DNA from: Devosia sp. SL43 | GTDB taxonomy: Bacteria > Pseudomonadota > Alphaproteobacteria > Rhizobiales > Devosiaceae | Reading direction: 5' to 3' | Assembly (NCBI RefSeq): GCF_021729885.1 | Contig: NZ_CP063401.1 | Coordinates: 4,084,501-4,148,500, forward strand | Length of the DNA: 64,000 nt | In this document: one piece after another, positions 38,003 through 47,250 of the stretch | How positions within the stretch are numbered: position 1 is the stretch's first letter | How the letters are laid out: every line of letters begins with the position of its first letter | Notes under the pieces: model-generated | What the model saw: the letters and a program-made list of their open reading frames with translations, nothing else | Databases searched by the model: none | What the model was told of the DNA's origin: nothing | Position numbers and translations under genes: made by a program

Positions 38003-39027
38003 GCCATTGCCTCCGCTACGCGTTCCGGTTTCACCAGCGGCTCCACATCGGCAGACCGCCAGCAGGCGGATCGATGGTCGTTCGCCACAGTCACCAGCGG
38101 CGGCACATCCGTCTTGCACTTGTCGATGGCCAGCGGACAGCGAGGATGGAAACGGCAACCCGCCGGCGGATTGGCCAGGCTCGGCGGCCGCCCTTCTAGC
38201 GCCGGTCGCTGCGTCCGGTCGCCAATGCGGGGCAGGCTCGCCACCAGATGCGCCGTGTACGGATGCTTGGGCGCAAAGAACATCTGCCGCGTCGGGCCTT
38301 CCTCGACCAGCCGCCCGGCATAGATGATGCCCACTCGGTCGGCCATGTTGGCATGCACGCTCATGTCGTGGGTGACGAACACCACCGAGCTTCCCATGTC
38401 CTGCTGGATTTCGCGGATGAGCCCCAGCACTTCCTTCTGTACCACCACGTCGAGCGCCGTTGTCGGTTCGTCGGCGATGACGAATTCGGGGTGACACACC
38501 GTCGCCAGCCCGATCGTCACGCGCTGCCGCATGCCGCCTGAAAGCTCGTGCGGATAGGCCTGCAGTACATCGGCTGTCAGTTTCAGCCGCTCCAGGTGCC
38601 CAAGCACCCGCTCGCGAAAGGCATCGCCTTTCAGTCCTAGCGGTTTGGCGGCAAAATCCTCGAATGTATTGCCGATGCGCCGCAATGGGTTCAGCACGCT
38701 CATCGAGCCCTGCATGATGTAGCTCAGATGCCGCCAGCGGATCGCCTCGATCTGTGCCTGGGTCGGGTTGGCCACATCGACTGGAATGCCCTTGAAGTCA
38801 TACTTCACTGAGCCGGCAACGATCCGCATTGGCGGCCGGATCGCCGCCGCCAGTACCTTGATGAAGCTGGTCTTGCCCGACGAGCTTTCTCCGGCAATGC
38901 CGTAGATTTCGTTGCGGCGCACCGTCATGGTGATGTCATCGACGGCCCGCACTTCGCGGTTCACGCCAAAATAGTTCATCTGGTAATAGGCCTTGAGGCC
39001 TTCGACCTTGAGAATGTCCTCGGTCAT
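37999..39027 (-). CDS. Oligosaccharide/peptide ABC transporter ATP-binding protein (first)
   Basis: ATPase of 342 residues. Walker A GIAGESSSGKTSFIKV has serine for the usual glycine (GESSSGK). Q-loop IMQGSMSVLNPLRR, signature [14 protein letters not shown], Walker [13 protein letters not shown] and FVTHDMSVH follow. The C-terminal GCRFHPRCPLAIDKCK extension is present. It lies 3 bases after the second permease gene on the same strand and is coupled to the second ATPase gene. Confidence 0.92.
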   Translation of the reverse strand: MTEDILKVEGLKAYYQMNYFGVNREVRAVDDITMTVRRNEIYGIAGESSSGKTSFIKVLAAAIRPPMRIVAGSVKYDFKGIPVDVANPTQAQIEAIRWRHLSYIMQGSMSVLNPLRRIGNTFEDFAAKPLGLKGDAFRERVLGHLERLKLTADVLQAYPHELSGGMRQRVTIGLATVCHPEFVIADEPTTALDVVVQKEVLGLIREIQQDMGSSVVFVTHDMSVHANMADRVGIIYAGRLVEEGPTRQMFFAPKHPYTAHLVASLPRIGDRTQRPALEGRPPSLANPPAGCRFHPRCPLAIDKCKTDVPPLVTVANDHRSACWRSADVEPLVKPERVAEAMA

Positions 39028-39030
39028 GGC

Positions 39031-39888
39031 TCAGGCTCCCATGCGGCGCAGGCGGCTGCGCGGGTCGATATATTCGTTCATCGACACGGCCAGCAGGAAC
39101 AGCCCGATAAACGCGATGACGATCAGCACGATCGGGATCACCACCCACCACCAGACGCCCACCACCATGGCCGAGTGGTTGTTGGCCCAGTAGAGCGTCG
39201 TTCCAACCGTGGGTATGTTGATGTTGGTGAAGCCAAGCACGGCCAGCGTCACCTCCATGCCGATCGACCACAGCATATTGGCCATGAAGGTAGCAAAGAT
39301 GATCGGCATCACATAGGGCAGGTGCTCTTCCAGCATCACCTTGATCGGTGACATGCCCGCGAACACCGCATGGCGGGTGAATTCGCGGTGCTTGAGGCTG
39401 AGTGCCACAGACCGGATCAGCCTTGCGTCATAGGACCAGCCCAGCCCGGCCATGATCAGCGCCAACGTAAACGTGTCCAGGTTCGAGCGGAACACGAAGT
39501 AGAACAAGATCAGCAGCGGAAAGGTTGGCACCGAGACGAAGATGTCGTTGACGAACATCAACACCCGGTCGACCCAGCCGCCCAGATAGGCCGAGGCCAG
39601 TCCCACGGCGATGGAAATGATGCGGCTGAGTACCGCCACCATCACGCCGAACATCAGCGTATTGCGGAACGCGAAGGTCAGCACCCAGAACAGGTCTTGC
39701 CCGCGCGAATTGGTGCCGAACCAGAACTCTGCCGAAGGCGGGCTGTCCGGGAACGTCATGTAGATCAGGGTCGGATCGACTGGCGAAAAGAAACTCAGCA
39801 GCGAGAAGATCACAACGATGCCGACCATGATCAGGCCGAGCGAGAACTCGATATTGTAGCGGATGAGGTCGCGGAATACGGAAAACAT
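39031..39888 (-). CDS. Oligosaccharide/peptide ABC transporter permease (DppC type)
   Basis: Permease of 285 residues: MFSVFRDLIRYNIEFSLGLIMVGIVVIFSLLSFFSPVDP at the N-terminus, FGTNSRGQDLFWVLTFAFRNTLMFG (the variant of the GTDxxGRD motif found in sugar-oligomer systems), EAA loop RHAVFAGMSPIKVMLEEHLPYV, and the end MNEYIDPRSRLRRMGA. It is spaced 4 bases from the upstream permease. Substrate class is inferred from the glycosidase neighbours. Confidence 0.91.
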   Translation of the reverse strand: MFSVFRDLIRYNIEFSLGLIMVGIVVIFSLLSFFSPVDPTLIYMTFPDSPPSAEFWFGTNSRGQDLFWVLTFAFRNTLMFGVMVAVLSRIISIAVGLASAYLGGWVDRVLMFVNDIFVSVPTFPLLILFYFVFRSNLDTFTLALIMAGLGWSYDARLIRSVALSLKHREFTRHAVFAGMSPIKVMLEEHLPYVMPIIFATFMANMLWSIGMEVTLAVLGFTNINIPTVGTTLYWANNHSAMVVGVWWWVVIPIVLIVIAFIGLFLLAVSMNEYIDPRSRLRRMGA

Positions 39889-39892
39889 GCGC

Positions 39893-40894
39893 TTACTCCG
39901 CCCGCACGCGCGGATCGATGATGGGATAGAGCAGGTCGATCACGAAAATCGAAACGGCCACTGCGATGATTGACACCGACGATACCGCCAGCACCAGTCC
40001 GAAATCGCCACGGTTCACGGCCTGGATCAGCAGCGAGCCGAGCCCGGGATAGGAGAAAACTTGCTCGGTGATGATGGCGCCGCCGAACACTCCGCCCAGC
40101 GCCATGGCCAGCGCGGTCAGCTGTGGTACGGCCGCATTGCGGAAGATGTAGGAATAGACGATCCGGTTCTTGCTGACGCCGGCAATCTCGGCATAGGTCA
40201 CGTAGTCTTCAGTGATGATGTTGGACACCAGCGCCCGCATGCCCAGGAACCATCCGCCAAACCCGACCAGCACGAGCGACGCCGCTGGCAGGATGGAGTG
40301 GTGCAGGATGGACAGCACGAAGGGCAGGTTCCAGCCCGGCCGCACGTTCATGGCAAAGCCGTCGCTGATCGGCAGCACCGGCCACACCAGCCCGAAAATG
40401 ATCAGCAGCACGAAGGCGAACACATAGTAGGGAATTGGCTGTGCCCCCACCGCGACAATACCGACGGCCTTGAGAATCTTGCTGTCCTGGTAGTAGCCAG
40501 CCAGTGCACCCAGCAAGTTGCCGACCACCCAGTTGATAACGGTAGCGACGGTCAGCAGACCCACGGTCCAGGGCAGGGCGCGCATCACTAGGTCCATGGC
40601 GGGCGTCGGAAACGCCATCAGCGAGGGGCCAAAATCACCACGCACCAATCTGCTCCAGAAACTGATGAATTGGTCCATCAGGGGCCGGTCGGTGCCATAG
40701 AGTTCGGTGAGGGTAGCGCGGAGCGCATCGGCTGCCGCGGCGCTGAAATTGCCGCGTGACGTCACCTGCGTCATCGCCTGTTCCACCGGGTCGATGGGTG
40801 ACAGATGCGAGATGAAGAAGGCCGCCGAAATTCCGCAGGCCAGAACGGCGAATAGCTGGATCACGCGTTTGAGCGCGAAACGGAGATAGCCCAT
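39893..40894 (-). CDS. Oligosaccharide/peptide ABC transporter permease (DppB type)
   Basis: Permease of 333 residues starting MGYLRFALKRVIQLFAVLACGISAAFFISHLSPIDPVEQ. ATG at 40894 is chosen because GGGAGA stands 7 bases before; an upstream in-frame codon at 40921 is unlikely. The EAA loop is YAEIAGVSKNRIVYSYIFRNAAVPQLTA and the end LLYPIIDPRVRAE. It follows the binding protein gene by about 120 bases. Confidence 0.91.
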   Translation of the reverse strand: MGYLRFALKRVIQLFAVLACGISAAFFISHLSPIDPVEQAMTQVTSRGNFSAAAADALRATLTELYGTDRPLMDQFISFWSRLVRGDFGPSLMAFPTPAMDLVMRALPWTVGLLTVATVINWVVGNLLGALAGYYQDSKILKAVGIVAVGAQPIPYYVFAFVLLIIFGLVWPVLPISDGFAMNVRPGWNLPFVLSILHHSILPAASLVLVGFGGWFLGMRALVSNIITEDYVTYAEIAGVSKNRIVYSYIFRNAAVPQLTALAMALGGVFGGAIITEQVFSYPGLGSLLIQAVNRGDFGLVLAVSSVSIIAVAVSIFVIDLLYPIIDPRVRAE

Positions 40895-41017
40895 TGAGGT
40901 CTCCCGGTTGGTCTGGAGCAAGGCGGGCGACCGCCGCTAAAGGGCTCGCTGCCGCAGGTGCCTTGCAGAAGCTGGTGGCGTCCCAGTTGCCCGGGACGCC
41001 ACCTCGCAGGGAGGAGA

Positions 41018-42925
41018 CTAAGCGTTTACAGGCTTGAGCTGGGTCAGGATGTAGCGCGAATTGGCCCAGTTGTTGACGATATTGGCATAGGGCCGCTCCG
41101 CATTCGGGAAGCCGGTCCAGTGCTTTTCGGAATAGGCCGAGAACACGTTGAAGCTCATCAGCGGAATGATCGGCATCTCGTCGACCATCAGCTTCACGAA
41201 CTCCTGGCCATATTCGACAGCCTTGGCCTCGTCGTTGAAATCCGAACCACGGATTTTCTCGATGAGTGCGTCAAGCCGCGGATCGGTCCAGCGCTGCCAG
41301 TTGCGTTCCGGCTGGCGCGTGCCCGGCTGAGCCAGGAACTGGCTGTGCCAGCTGTCCATGAAGAAGCTCAGGTCAGGGTATCCGCCCCAGGTCTCGATCG
41401 ACCAGCCGATACGGGTGTCATACTCGCCGGCGGCAATCAGGTCGCCGTTGGGGATGACTTCCGCCGAGACGTCGATGCCGTTCTGCTTCCAGTTCTGTGC
41501 CACCATGGTGCCGAGGCGGCCAAGCACGCCTTCGGAGTCGATATAGAGGGTAAACTTGAATGGCTGCCCGTCGGGCATCATCCACTGGTTGCCGTTCTTG
41601 GTGAAGCCTGCCGACTCAAGCAACTCGCTTGCAGCCTGCGGGTTCTGACCCCACCAGCCATAGCCAAACGCATTGTTGATGGCTTCCGGATCGGTCGGGA
41701 TCTGTTCGCCAAACTGCGGCTTGAGCATCTCGGCCATCGTGGCCCCGAATGTGGGGTCATATGGCTTGACCTTGGACTTGCCGGTATCGAGTTCGTAGCC
41801 GGTGATCCATTCCTGCATCGGTGCATGATAGAATTGCGGCTGCGTACCGGTTGGTGGCACGGCGATGGCCGACATCGTGGCGGCGCCGCGATAGCTGGAC
41901 ATGCTCATGGCCTTGGCGTCGAGCATCAGGGCGAGGGCCCAGCGCACGCGCTTGTCCTGGAACATCGGCTTCTGCGTATTCATCAGCACCGACACGAGCG
42001 TCGGGTCCGGATGACCGTAAGGGAAGCCCGGGAACCAGCCCTTGGCGGACGGATCCTGCTTGACCAGCGCAAACATGCCTTCGGGCGTCAGGTCGTGGAT
42101 CATGTCGAGATTGTCGTTCGCCATCTCGATGAAGCGTTTGTCGACCGGGATGGCGCCACGATAGATGACGTATTTCGGTCCCGGCTCGCCAAACGACGCC
42201 ATGGCCGTCTTGTCCCAGTCAGCGCGCTTCTGCCAGATATACCAGCCGCCGTTCGGATCGAAGCTGTGCAGCGTGTAGGGCCCGAGGCTGAGCGGCGGGT
42301 TATAGTCGAACTTGGTCGGGTCTTCGTGCTGCTCGAAAATGTGCTTGGGCATGATCCACGCACCCATCCAGCGCACCGAGAAGGTGGCATGGAAGCGCGA
42401 GTTCGGTGCCTTGAGCTTGAAATGCACCGTATAGGCATCGGGCGCCGTGACTTCAGCCACCTGGGTGGTGAACACGCCAGACCAGATCATGGTCGGGAAT
42501 TTCTGCTGGGCGGTGACGGTGTAGAGTACGTCGTCGGCGGTGAACTCCTTGCCATCGCTCCACAGGATGCCCGAACGCAGATTGACCGTCATCTCGGTGA
42601 AATCGGCATTGTAGACCGGCGGGCCGGAAGCCAGGGAGTTGTAGATTGGTCCGTCGAGGCCGGCATCGGGATCGATATACCAGAACGTGTCGAAGGCCAG
42701 CTGGTGCAGGCCGGTCGACCAGCCGCCGCCGCTGGTGGCCCACAAGTTGAACCAGCCTGGATTTCGTGCCAGCCCCTCGGGGTTCTGGATGATCAGCGTT
42801 TCGTTGCGCGGAAAATCGGTCATCGGCGGAGCTTCGCTCTCCGCTTCCTGGGCCCAGGCCAGCGTATTCGCGCTGATCATCAGCGCGCCTGCAGCCGTGC
42901 CCATCATGAAGAAACGTCTATCCAT
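41018..42925 (-). CDS. ABC transporter substrate-binding protein, likely for oligosaccharides, with Tat-type signal
   Basis: SBP_bac_5 family receptor of 635 residues, much longer than the peptide receptors in this window and in the size range of oligosaccharide-binding members. The N-terminus MDRRFFMMGTAAGALMISANTLAWAQEAE has a twin-arginine motif followed by a hydrophobic stretch, so export by Tat is likely. It is rich in tryptophan and tyrosine (NPGWFNLWATSGGGWSTG), as expected for sugar stacking. ATG at 42925 is set by GGGAGG 9 bases before. A consensus-like promoter lies 74 bases upstream. It precedes permease and ATPase genes on the same strand. Confidence 0.9.
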   Translation of the reverse strand: MDRRFFMMGTAAGALMISANTLAWAQEAESEAPPMTDFPRNETLIIQNPEGLARNPGWFNLWATSGGGWSTGLHQLAFDTFWYIDPDAGLDGPIYNSLASGPPVYNADFTEMTVNLRSGILWSDGKEFTADDVLYTVTAQQKFPTMIWSGVFTTQVAEVTAPDAYTVHFKLKAPNSRFHATFSVRWMGAWIMPKHIFEQHEDPTKFDYNPPLSLGPYTLHSFDPNGGWYIWQKRADWDKTAMASFGEPGPKYVIYRGAIPVDKRFIEMANDNLDMIHDLTPEGMFALVKQDPSAKGWFPGFPYGHPDPTLVSVLMNTQKPMFQDKRVRWALALMLDAKAMSMSSYRGAATMSAIAVPPTGTQPQFYHAPMQEWITGYELDTGKSKVKPYDPTFGATMAEMLKPQFGEQIPTDPEAINNAFGYGWWGQNPQAASELLESAGFTKNGNQWMMPDGQPFKFTLYIDSEGVLGRLGTMVAQNWKQNGIDVSAEVIPNGDLIAAGEYDTRIGWSIETWGGYPDLSFFMDSWHSQFLAQPGTRQPERNWQRWTDPRLDALIEKIRGSDFNDEAKAVEYGQEFVKLMVDEMPIIPLMSFNVFSAYSEKHWTGFPNAERPYANIVNNWANSRYILTQLKPVNA

Positions 42926-42998
42926 ATCTCTCATCCTCCCTTGTCGGACCCTGTTCGGGCTCCGTGTAACGATGCCCTCCAGCACCGTTTCATAAATC

Positions 42999-43027
42999 AT
43001 ACTTAACCAGTGATCTGGCCGTGTCAA
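42999..43027 (-). promoter_or_regulatory. Sigma-70-type promoter of the binding-protein gene
   Basis: On the minus strand, TTGACA (43027-43022) and AAGTAT (43004-42999) are separated by 17 bases. The spacer contains CCAGATCACTGG. A TGTGTATCA motif, also found by the regulator gene, is 29 bases further up (43056-43064). The 42926-43245 gap holds only this and the hairpin at 43193. Confidence 0.6.
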
Positions 43028-43192
43028 CGTGTGTCGTGATGTAAATCGGAAAACATGATACACAATACAGTGGGGCACGGCTTTGCCGTTACGCCCCTGT
43101 GCGTGACACTCAATGCCAACAATCTGCTAGCCAATTCGGCCTAAGTGTGACGTCGCCGCGAATGGGATTGGACGGCCAAACGTGATCCTCAG

Positions 43193-43225
43193 TCGACACC
43201 CTCCCTTGCGGGGAGGGTGTCGACT
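43193..43225. repeat. Solo terminal-repeat hairpin after the GH51 gene
   Basis: GTCGACACCCTCCC and its complement GGGAGGGTGTCGAC flank 5 bases. The arm sequence is that of the MITE-like elements plus their outer GTCGAC. It lies 20 bases after the arabinofuranosidase stop and may act as a terminator. Confidence 0.7.
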
Positions 43226-43245
43226 TGGAGTTTTGTGTTGCCGCC

Positions 43246-44760
43246 TTAGGCGATCTTCACCCGCACCATTTGGTACGAATAGGGCGGCAGCTTCACGCTC
43301 AGCTTGCCGCCGTCGATCTTGGCGCCTTCACCCTTGCGCGGGGCAACCTTGTTCTGGTCCTTGGCAGTATTTACAGCCTTCAGATCAGGATGCGTCATCA
43401 CCTGGTGGTCGATCACCGTACCGGCCCCAAAGCCCTGCAGGCTGACCTCGGTTTCGATGCTTTCGCTCGTGTGCCGGTTGACCAAGAAGAAGCTCAGTGT
43501 GCCGTCTTCCTCATTGTGGACGCCGGAAACGTCAACAAAGGCAGTGTCCTTGGCGTGGGTCGTCTCATAACCCGGTGAGTTGGTCACCAACTGCAAGGCC
43601 GTGCCACGGCCGAACACCGAAGCAAAGAAGTACGGATAGTAGATGGTCTGGGCCCAGGCCGGACCACCCTTTTCCGTCATGATCGGGGCGATGACGTTCA
43701 CCAACTGCGCGATGCAGGCGATCTTCACCACATCCGAGCGGCGGATGAAGGTGTTGAGGATCAGGCCGACCATCAGCACGTCTTCGAAATTGTAGATATC
43801 TTCCAACAGGCCCGGCGCATGCGGCCAGCCGCTGTTGCCCTCCAGGATCTCGCGATCCTTCTTGTTGGAGTGGTACCAGACATTCCACTCGTCGAACGAG
43901 ATATAGACGTCCTTCTTGGACTTCTTCTTGGCCTTCACCTGCTTGATCGTGGAGGCCACGGTCTCGATATAGGTGTCGAGTTTTTCGCTCAGCCCCAGAT
44001 AGTTAGGGGTGTTGTCTTCGCGGTTGGCAAAATACATGTGCAGCGAAATATGATCGACATGCTCATAGGTATGCTCGAGCACGATGCGCTCCCAGTCGGG
44101 ATAGCTCTGCATGTCCGAATTGGATGAGCCGCATACGATCAGTTCGAGTTTGCTGTCGAACATGCGCATGGCGCGCGCCGTATTGGCAGCCAGCTTGCCA
44201 TATTCGGTCGCGTCCTTGTGGCCGACCTGCCAGGGGCCATCCATCTCGTTGCCCAGGCACCACATCTTGACGTTGAATGGTTCTTTGCGGCCATTCTTGA
44301 TGCGTAAGTCGCTCCAGTAGGAGCCACCGGGATGGTTGCAATATTCTAGGAAATTGCGCGCCTCGTCGACGCCGCGCGAACCCAGGTTCACCGCCAGCAT
44401 CATCTCGGTGCCCACGGTGGCGCACCAGTCGGCGAATTCATGCACACCCACGGCATTGCTGTCCGATGTGTGCCAGGCTAGGTCGAGGCGGGTAGGGCGC
44501 TGCTCGCGCGGCCCGATGCCGTCTTCCCAGTTGTAGGCCGAAACGAAGTTACCACCGGGGTAGCGAACCACCGGTACATTGAGGTCCTTGACCAGCTTGG
44601 CCACGTCGCCGCGCATCCCGTCCTTATCGGCCGTCGGATGGTCGGGCTCGTATATGCCTTCATAGATGGCGCGGCCAAGATGCTCGAGGAAGGCCCCATA
44701 CACCCGGTCATCGATCTTGCTGACCGTAAAATCCTTATGCGCGATAACGGACGCTTTCAC
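43246..44760 (-). CDS. abfA: Alpha-L-arabinofuranosidase, GH51
   Basis: Releases terminal arabinofuranose from arabinan, arabinoxylan or their oligomers by a retaining mechanism. The protein has 504 residues, normal for GH51, and no signal peptide, so it acts on imported oligosaccharides. The acid/base is E172 in CLGNEMDGPW and the nucleophile E291 in SFDEWNVWY. YPGGNFVSAYNWEDGIGPREQRP is the family signature near residue 70. The GTG at 44760 is selected for its GGAGG site 5 bases before; a TTG at 44775 is less likely. It lies between the ArsR-type regulator and the importer genes. Confidence 0.94.
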   Translation of the reverse strand: MKASVIAHKDFTVSKIDDRVYGAFLEHLGRAIYEGIYEPDHPTADKDGMRGDVAKLVKDLNVPVVRYPGGNFVSAYNWEDGIGPREQRPTRLDLAWHTSDSNAVGVHEFADWCATVGTEMMLAVNLGSRGVDEARNFLEYCNHPGGSYWSDLRIKNGRKEPFNVKMWCLGNEMDGPWQVGHKDATEYGKLAANTARAMRMFDSKLELIVCGSSNSDMQSYPDWERIVLEHTYEHVDHISLHMYFANREDNTPNYLGLSEKLDTYIETVASTIKQVKAKKKSKKDVYISFDEWNVWYHSNKKDREILEGNSGWPHAPGLLEDIYNFEDVLMVGLILNTFIRRSDVVKIACIAQLVNVIAPIMTEKGGPAWAQTIYYPYFFASVFGRGTALQLVTNSPGYETTHAKDTAFVDVSGVHNEEDGTLSFFLVNRHTSESIETEVSLQGFGAGTVIDHQVMTHPDLKAVNTAKDQNKVAPRKGEGAKIDGGKLSVKLPPYSYQMVRVKIA

Positions 44761-44937
44761 GCTGTCCTCCCTCAATGATCCCGTTTTTCTGATTTATATC
44801 AGTTGCCCCGTTGTAGACGAGGCCAAAGGGATCACGCAAGGGTGGGAAGACAATAAATATGATAAATCGCGTGGCCGTTGTCCACCCTACAACCAAAGGG
44901 CTTCGCGGTGCGAGAGAACGACGCTGCGGCGCGAAGC

Positions 44938-45867
44938 CTACCGCTCCGTCTGCAACCGCATGATGATCTCCTGATCGTAATTCCCGAACCCCCGACCGAA
45001 AATATTGATTCCGCCCGGATGCTTGGCATCCGGCTTCACCGCGATACGCAACCGGATCGAATGGTGGTTCGCAAGGTCCAGATCCACCAGCGATATCGGC
45101 GAAATCTTCATCCCATCGACATAGGTACCATCAGTCGTCACCCGCCAGCTCTTGAGCTTGCCATACTGGCTGCCTTTGAGCTTCCACCAGTCCGGCGTAT
45201 AGACGCCGCGCTTGTCGCCAAAATCGCCCGGACTCATCCAGGTGCCGATCTCGGTGCCGTTTACCGAAAGCGTGATATCGCTGGGCCAATCCGCCGACGT
45301 TCCGGGCACTTCCGAGCTCAGCTCCATGGAAAATTCCATGGCCTCGATTTTGGTCTGGCTCAGCTTGGCATTGTTGGGAAACTGGTATTCCAGATACCCA
45401 CGCGTGAACCAGATCAGCCCAGCCTTCATGCGATCCGGATCGAGGAAGGTGTCCGGCACATCGAGCAGGCCGATAATCCCCTCCGTCGAGCACAGACCGC
45501 ACGGCGCCGAAACCTCGCAGGACGTGTAGAGCCCCAGCGGCATGGCCACTTCGATCGTGTTCGACCGCAACGGCTTGATGTCCTCCTTGAACATCACCAT
45601 CACCTCGTCAAACATCGAATGACAGATCTTCTGGTTGCCCTTGCGTGCCTTCTGCGTTTCGGTCCGAATGAGCCCAGCACTTTCCAGAATCTGGATATTG
45701 GTCGAAACCGTAGACTGGGGGAGGCTCAGCTTGTCGGCAATATCATTGCCGTTCATTGCTCCTTCCACATGGAGCAGCTTAAGGATCTTGACCCGGATCG
45801 GTGATGCTAACCCCTTGAGCACTTCCATGCCCTCTTCGGGGTCAACAACCAGGAAATTGCGGCTCAT
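44938..45867 (-). CDS. ArsR-type regulator with large C-terminal domain
   Basis: A 309-residue regulator. The winged helix covers about residues 12-95: MEVLKGLASPIRVKILKLLHVEGAMNGNDIADKLSLPQSTVSTNIQILESAGLI. The rest, about 210 residues, is a sensor region I cannot name, with SCEVSAPCGLCS (three close cysteines) and a beta-rich, tryptophan-containing part (DFGDKRGVYTPDWWKLKG) that looks like a carbohydrate-binding fold; that is inference. The ATG at 45867 is the natural start; the frame extends to 45942. It heads the arabinoside locus and probably represses it. An inverted repeat, ATCCTG-TGTAT-CAGGAT, lies at 45901-45917. Confidence 0.8.
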   Translation of the reverse strand: MSRNFLVVDPEEGMEVLKGLASPIRVKILKLLHVEGAMNGNDIADKLSLPQSTVSTNIQILESAGLIRTETQKARKGNQKICHSMFDEVMVMFKEDIKPLRSNTIEVAMPLGLYTSCEVSAPCGLCSTEGIIGLLDVPDTFLDPDRMKAGLIWFTRGYLEYQFPNNAKLSQTKIEAMEFSMELSSEVPGTSADWPSDITLSVNGTEIGTWMSPGDFGDKRGVYTPDWWKLKGSQYGKLKSWRVTTDGTYVDGMKISPISLVDLDLANHHSIRLRIAVKPDAKHPGGINIFGRGFGNYDQEIIMRLQTER

Positions 45868-45900
45868 TCTTAGGGCTTTCGGGCTGTATGCAGTGTGACG

Positions 45901-45917
45901 ATCCTGTGTATCAGGAT
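45901..45917. promoter_or_regulatory. Candidate operator of the ArsR-type regulator
   Basis: ATCCTG and CAGGAT flank TGTAT, 34 bases upstream of the regulator start. The inner TGTGTATCA recurs (inverted) at 43056-43064 before the binding-protein promoter. A related CTGAT-TTAT-ATCAG lies at 44789-44802 before the GH51 gene. Confidence 0.4.
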
Positions 45918-46060
45918 TGCTGATGCAATCAACCATGCTCATCAGTCCCCGTCGTCACCAGACCGTCGCATCGACCAAAGCCGCTGCACAAAACCCCTCA
46001 CAACCGCTTGCAATCTCCCCCGGCATTGTCTATTCAGACCCCGCGCCGGGCGATCCGTCC

Positions 46061-46112
46061 CCCGCGCCAGCCGGTCACGGCCTGCTGGGGAATAGTTCAA
46101 TGGTAGAACTGC
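46061..46112 (+). repeat. 52-bp direct repeat, left copy, over tRNA-Gln 5' part
   Basis: Exactly identical to 61324-61375. It includes 25 bases before the tRNA and the first 27 bases of the tRNA. Weaker similarity continues some 20 bases upstream (GCCGGGCGATCCGTC against GCCGAGGCGACCCATC). It forms the left border of the hypoxia-type island. The 46160-46433 stretch after the tRNA shows no gene. Confidence 0.9.
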
Positions 46113-46159
46113 GGACTCTGACTCCGTCAATCTTGGTTCGAATCCAGGTTCCCCAGCCA
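46086..46159 (+). tRNA. tRNA-Gln (anticodon CTG)
   Basis: A full cloverleaf of 74 bases with encoded CCA. The acceptor arm TGGGGAA pairs with TTCCCCA, the D-arm is GTTC/GAAC, and the anticodon arm is GCGGA-CTCTGAC-TCCGT with anticodon CTG. The T-arm is CTTGG-TTCGAAT-CCAGG. It lies between the arabinoside locus and the low-oxygen island. Confidence 0.96.
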
Positions 46160-46433
46160 TCATGTCCAAGGTGAAGTAGCGCTATTCTCGATGAATGAGA
46201 CTGGCAATCTCCATGTCGCGCTCGATTGCGACTGGATTTTGGGCGTTTCTGTTGAGTGACGGCAATCCGAGCGACATGATCACCGGGAAAGCAGCTGTTC
46301 TGCCTCGGTCATAGCTGTTGCTAGTCCACAGACTGGGGTTGAGTGTCTCTGACATGTGCAGGAATTCTCATAGGGAGAGGGCCACGCATTCTGCCCACTC
46401 ACCAATCAGGCACCTGACGAGGCGCGACCGCAC

Positions 46434-47177
46434 TCACACAGAGCAGTAGACAGTGGAGCTTAGCCAGTCCGCAGGCAGGACCCCGTTCCGAAGCGGGACC
46501 CGCTGCCAGATGCGGAAGAGTTGATCCGAAATGCTCGCTCCTGCCGCCAGGCGAAGCTGTCGACGCGCAGACCTAAGACCCGCTACGCCGCCCGTTGGCA
46601 CAACGTTGCGCTTATCTTGCGGCAATATCGACGCTCGCAAATTGGCGGTGCGGGGTCGATCAAGTGCGTCGGTCGCTGGGATGGCTACGTCGATCAGCGC
46701 TGCGTCGCTGTGCCAGCCGTGGTAAAAGACGATTGCCTCGGCCGATCCAGCGTCGCCATGGATTTCATTGTTCAAGGCCCTGAGACTGTCATTGATGGCA
46801 TCGGCCAGCGTGTCTTCATTCAACGTACAGTAGCGCGTGAGGAACATAATGGGCTGCACAACCTCGGTGGTCACGGACGAGGAAACTCGCGACCCGCCAG
46901 CGGCCGTCGCTGGGCCGCGAACCACGATGTCGTCAATGACATCTGTCACGCAGGGCAGTCGTCGGACCGATCGCTCGATGAATTGCCTTTCCGCCTGGGT
47001 TGCGACCGAGCCGGAGAGCACGGCCTTGCCGTGTTCTAGGCGCCCTGACACGAGGTGCTCGAAACCCACAAGTGCGCTGCTCATAGCGATGCGGGCACAC
47101 TCGGCAGTCGAGGATGGACAGAGTGCTGATTGACTTGGAAATCGGTGGATCGTTGCAGACAGCGGGCGAGTCATCAT
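46434..47177 (-). CDS. BON-domain protein of unknown function
   Basis: A 247-residue protein. A BON domain, thought to bind phospholipid membranes or ligands, covers about residues 30-90: RLEHGKAVLSGSVATQAERQFIERSVRRLPCVTDVIDDIVV. The following 150 residues match nothing I know; ATDALDRPRTANLRASILPQ and the arginine-rich tail suggest a cytoplasmic part. ATG at 47177 follows TTGGAGG by 5 bases. A perfect FNR/FixK box is centred 66 bases before the start, so expression should rise under low oxygen. No clear signal peptide. Confidence 0.75.
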   Translation of the reverse strand: MMTRPLSATIHRFPSQSALCPSSTAECARIAMSSALVGFEHLVSGRLEHGKAVLSGSVATQAERQFIERSVRRLPCVTDVIDDIVVRGPATAAGGSRVSSSVTTEVVQPIMFLTRYCTLNEDTLADAINDSLRALNNEIHGDAGSAEAIVFYHGWHSDAALIDVAIPATDALDRPRTANLRASILPQDKRNVVPTGGVAGLRSARRQLRLAAGASISDQLFRIWQRVPLRNGVLPADWLSSTVYCSV

Positions 47178-47236
47178 CCTTGCCTCCAAGTTGCAGGCGT
47201 CGGGCCGCATGGTGGCAGGCTGGGTCGAGGAACACG

Positions 47237-47250
47237 TTGATCTAGGTCAA
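47237..47250 (-). promoter_or_regulatory. FNR/FixK box of the BON-protein gene
   Basis: TTGATCTAGGTCAA, matching TTGAT-N4-RTCAA, centred 66 bases before the ATG at 47177. It overlaps the stop codon of the phosphoketolase gene. Confidence 0.8.

Noticed and set aside
41018..43078. Extended start of the oligosaccharide-binding protein at 43078
   Set aside because: The extension covers the promoter (TTGACA-17-AAGTAT) and has no ribosome site; ATG 42925 with GGGAGG and a Tat-type signal is better.
45942..46169. 75-residue minus-strand ORF over tRNA-Gln
   Set aside because: Contains the AGEPGFEPRL-type artefact that arises from reading a tRNA gene backwards.
46208..46315. Small ORF after tRNA-Gln starting ATGTCGCGC
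   Set aside because: About 33 codons, no ribosome site, no hydrophobic or motif content; not enough to call a gene.
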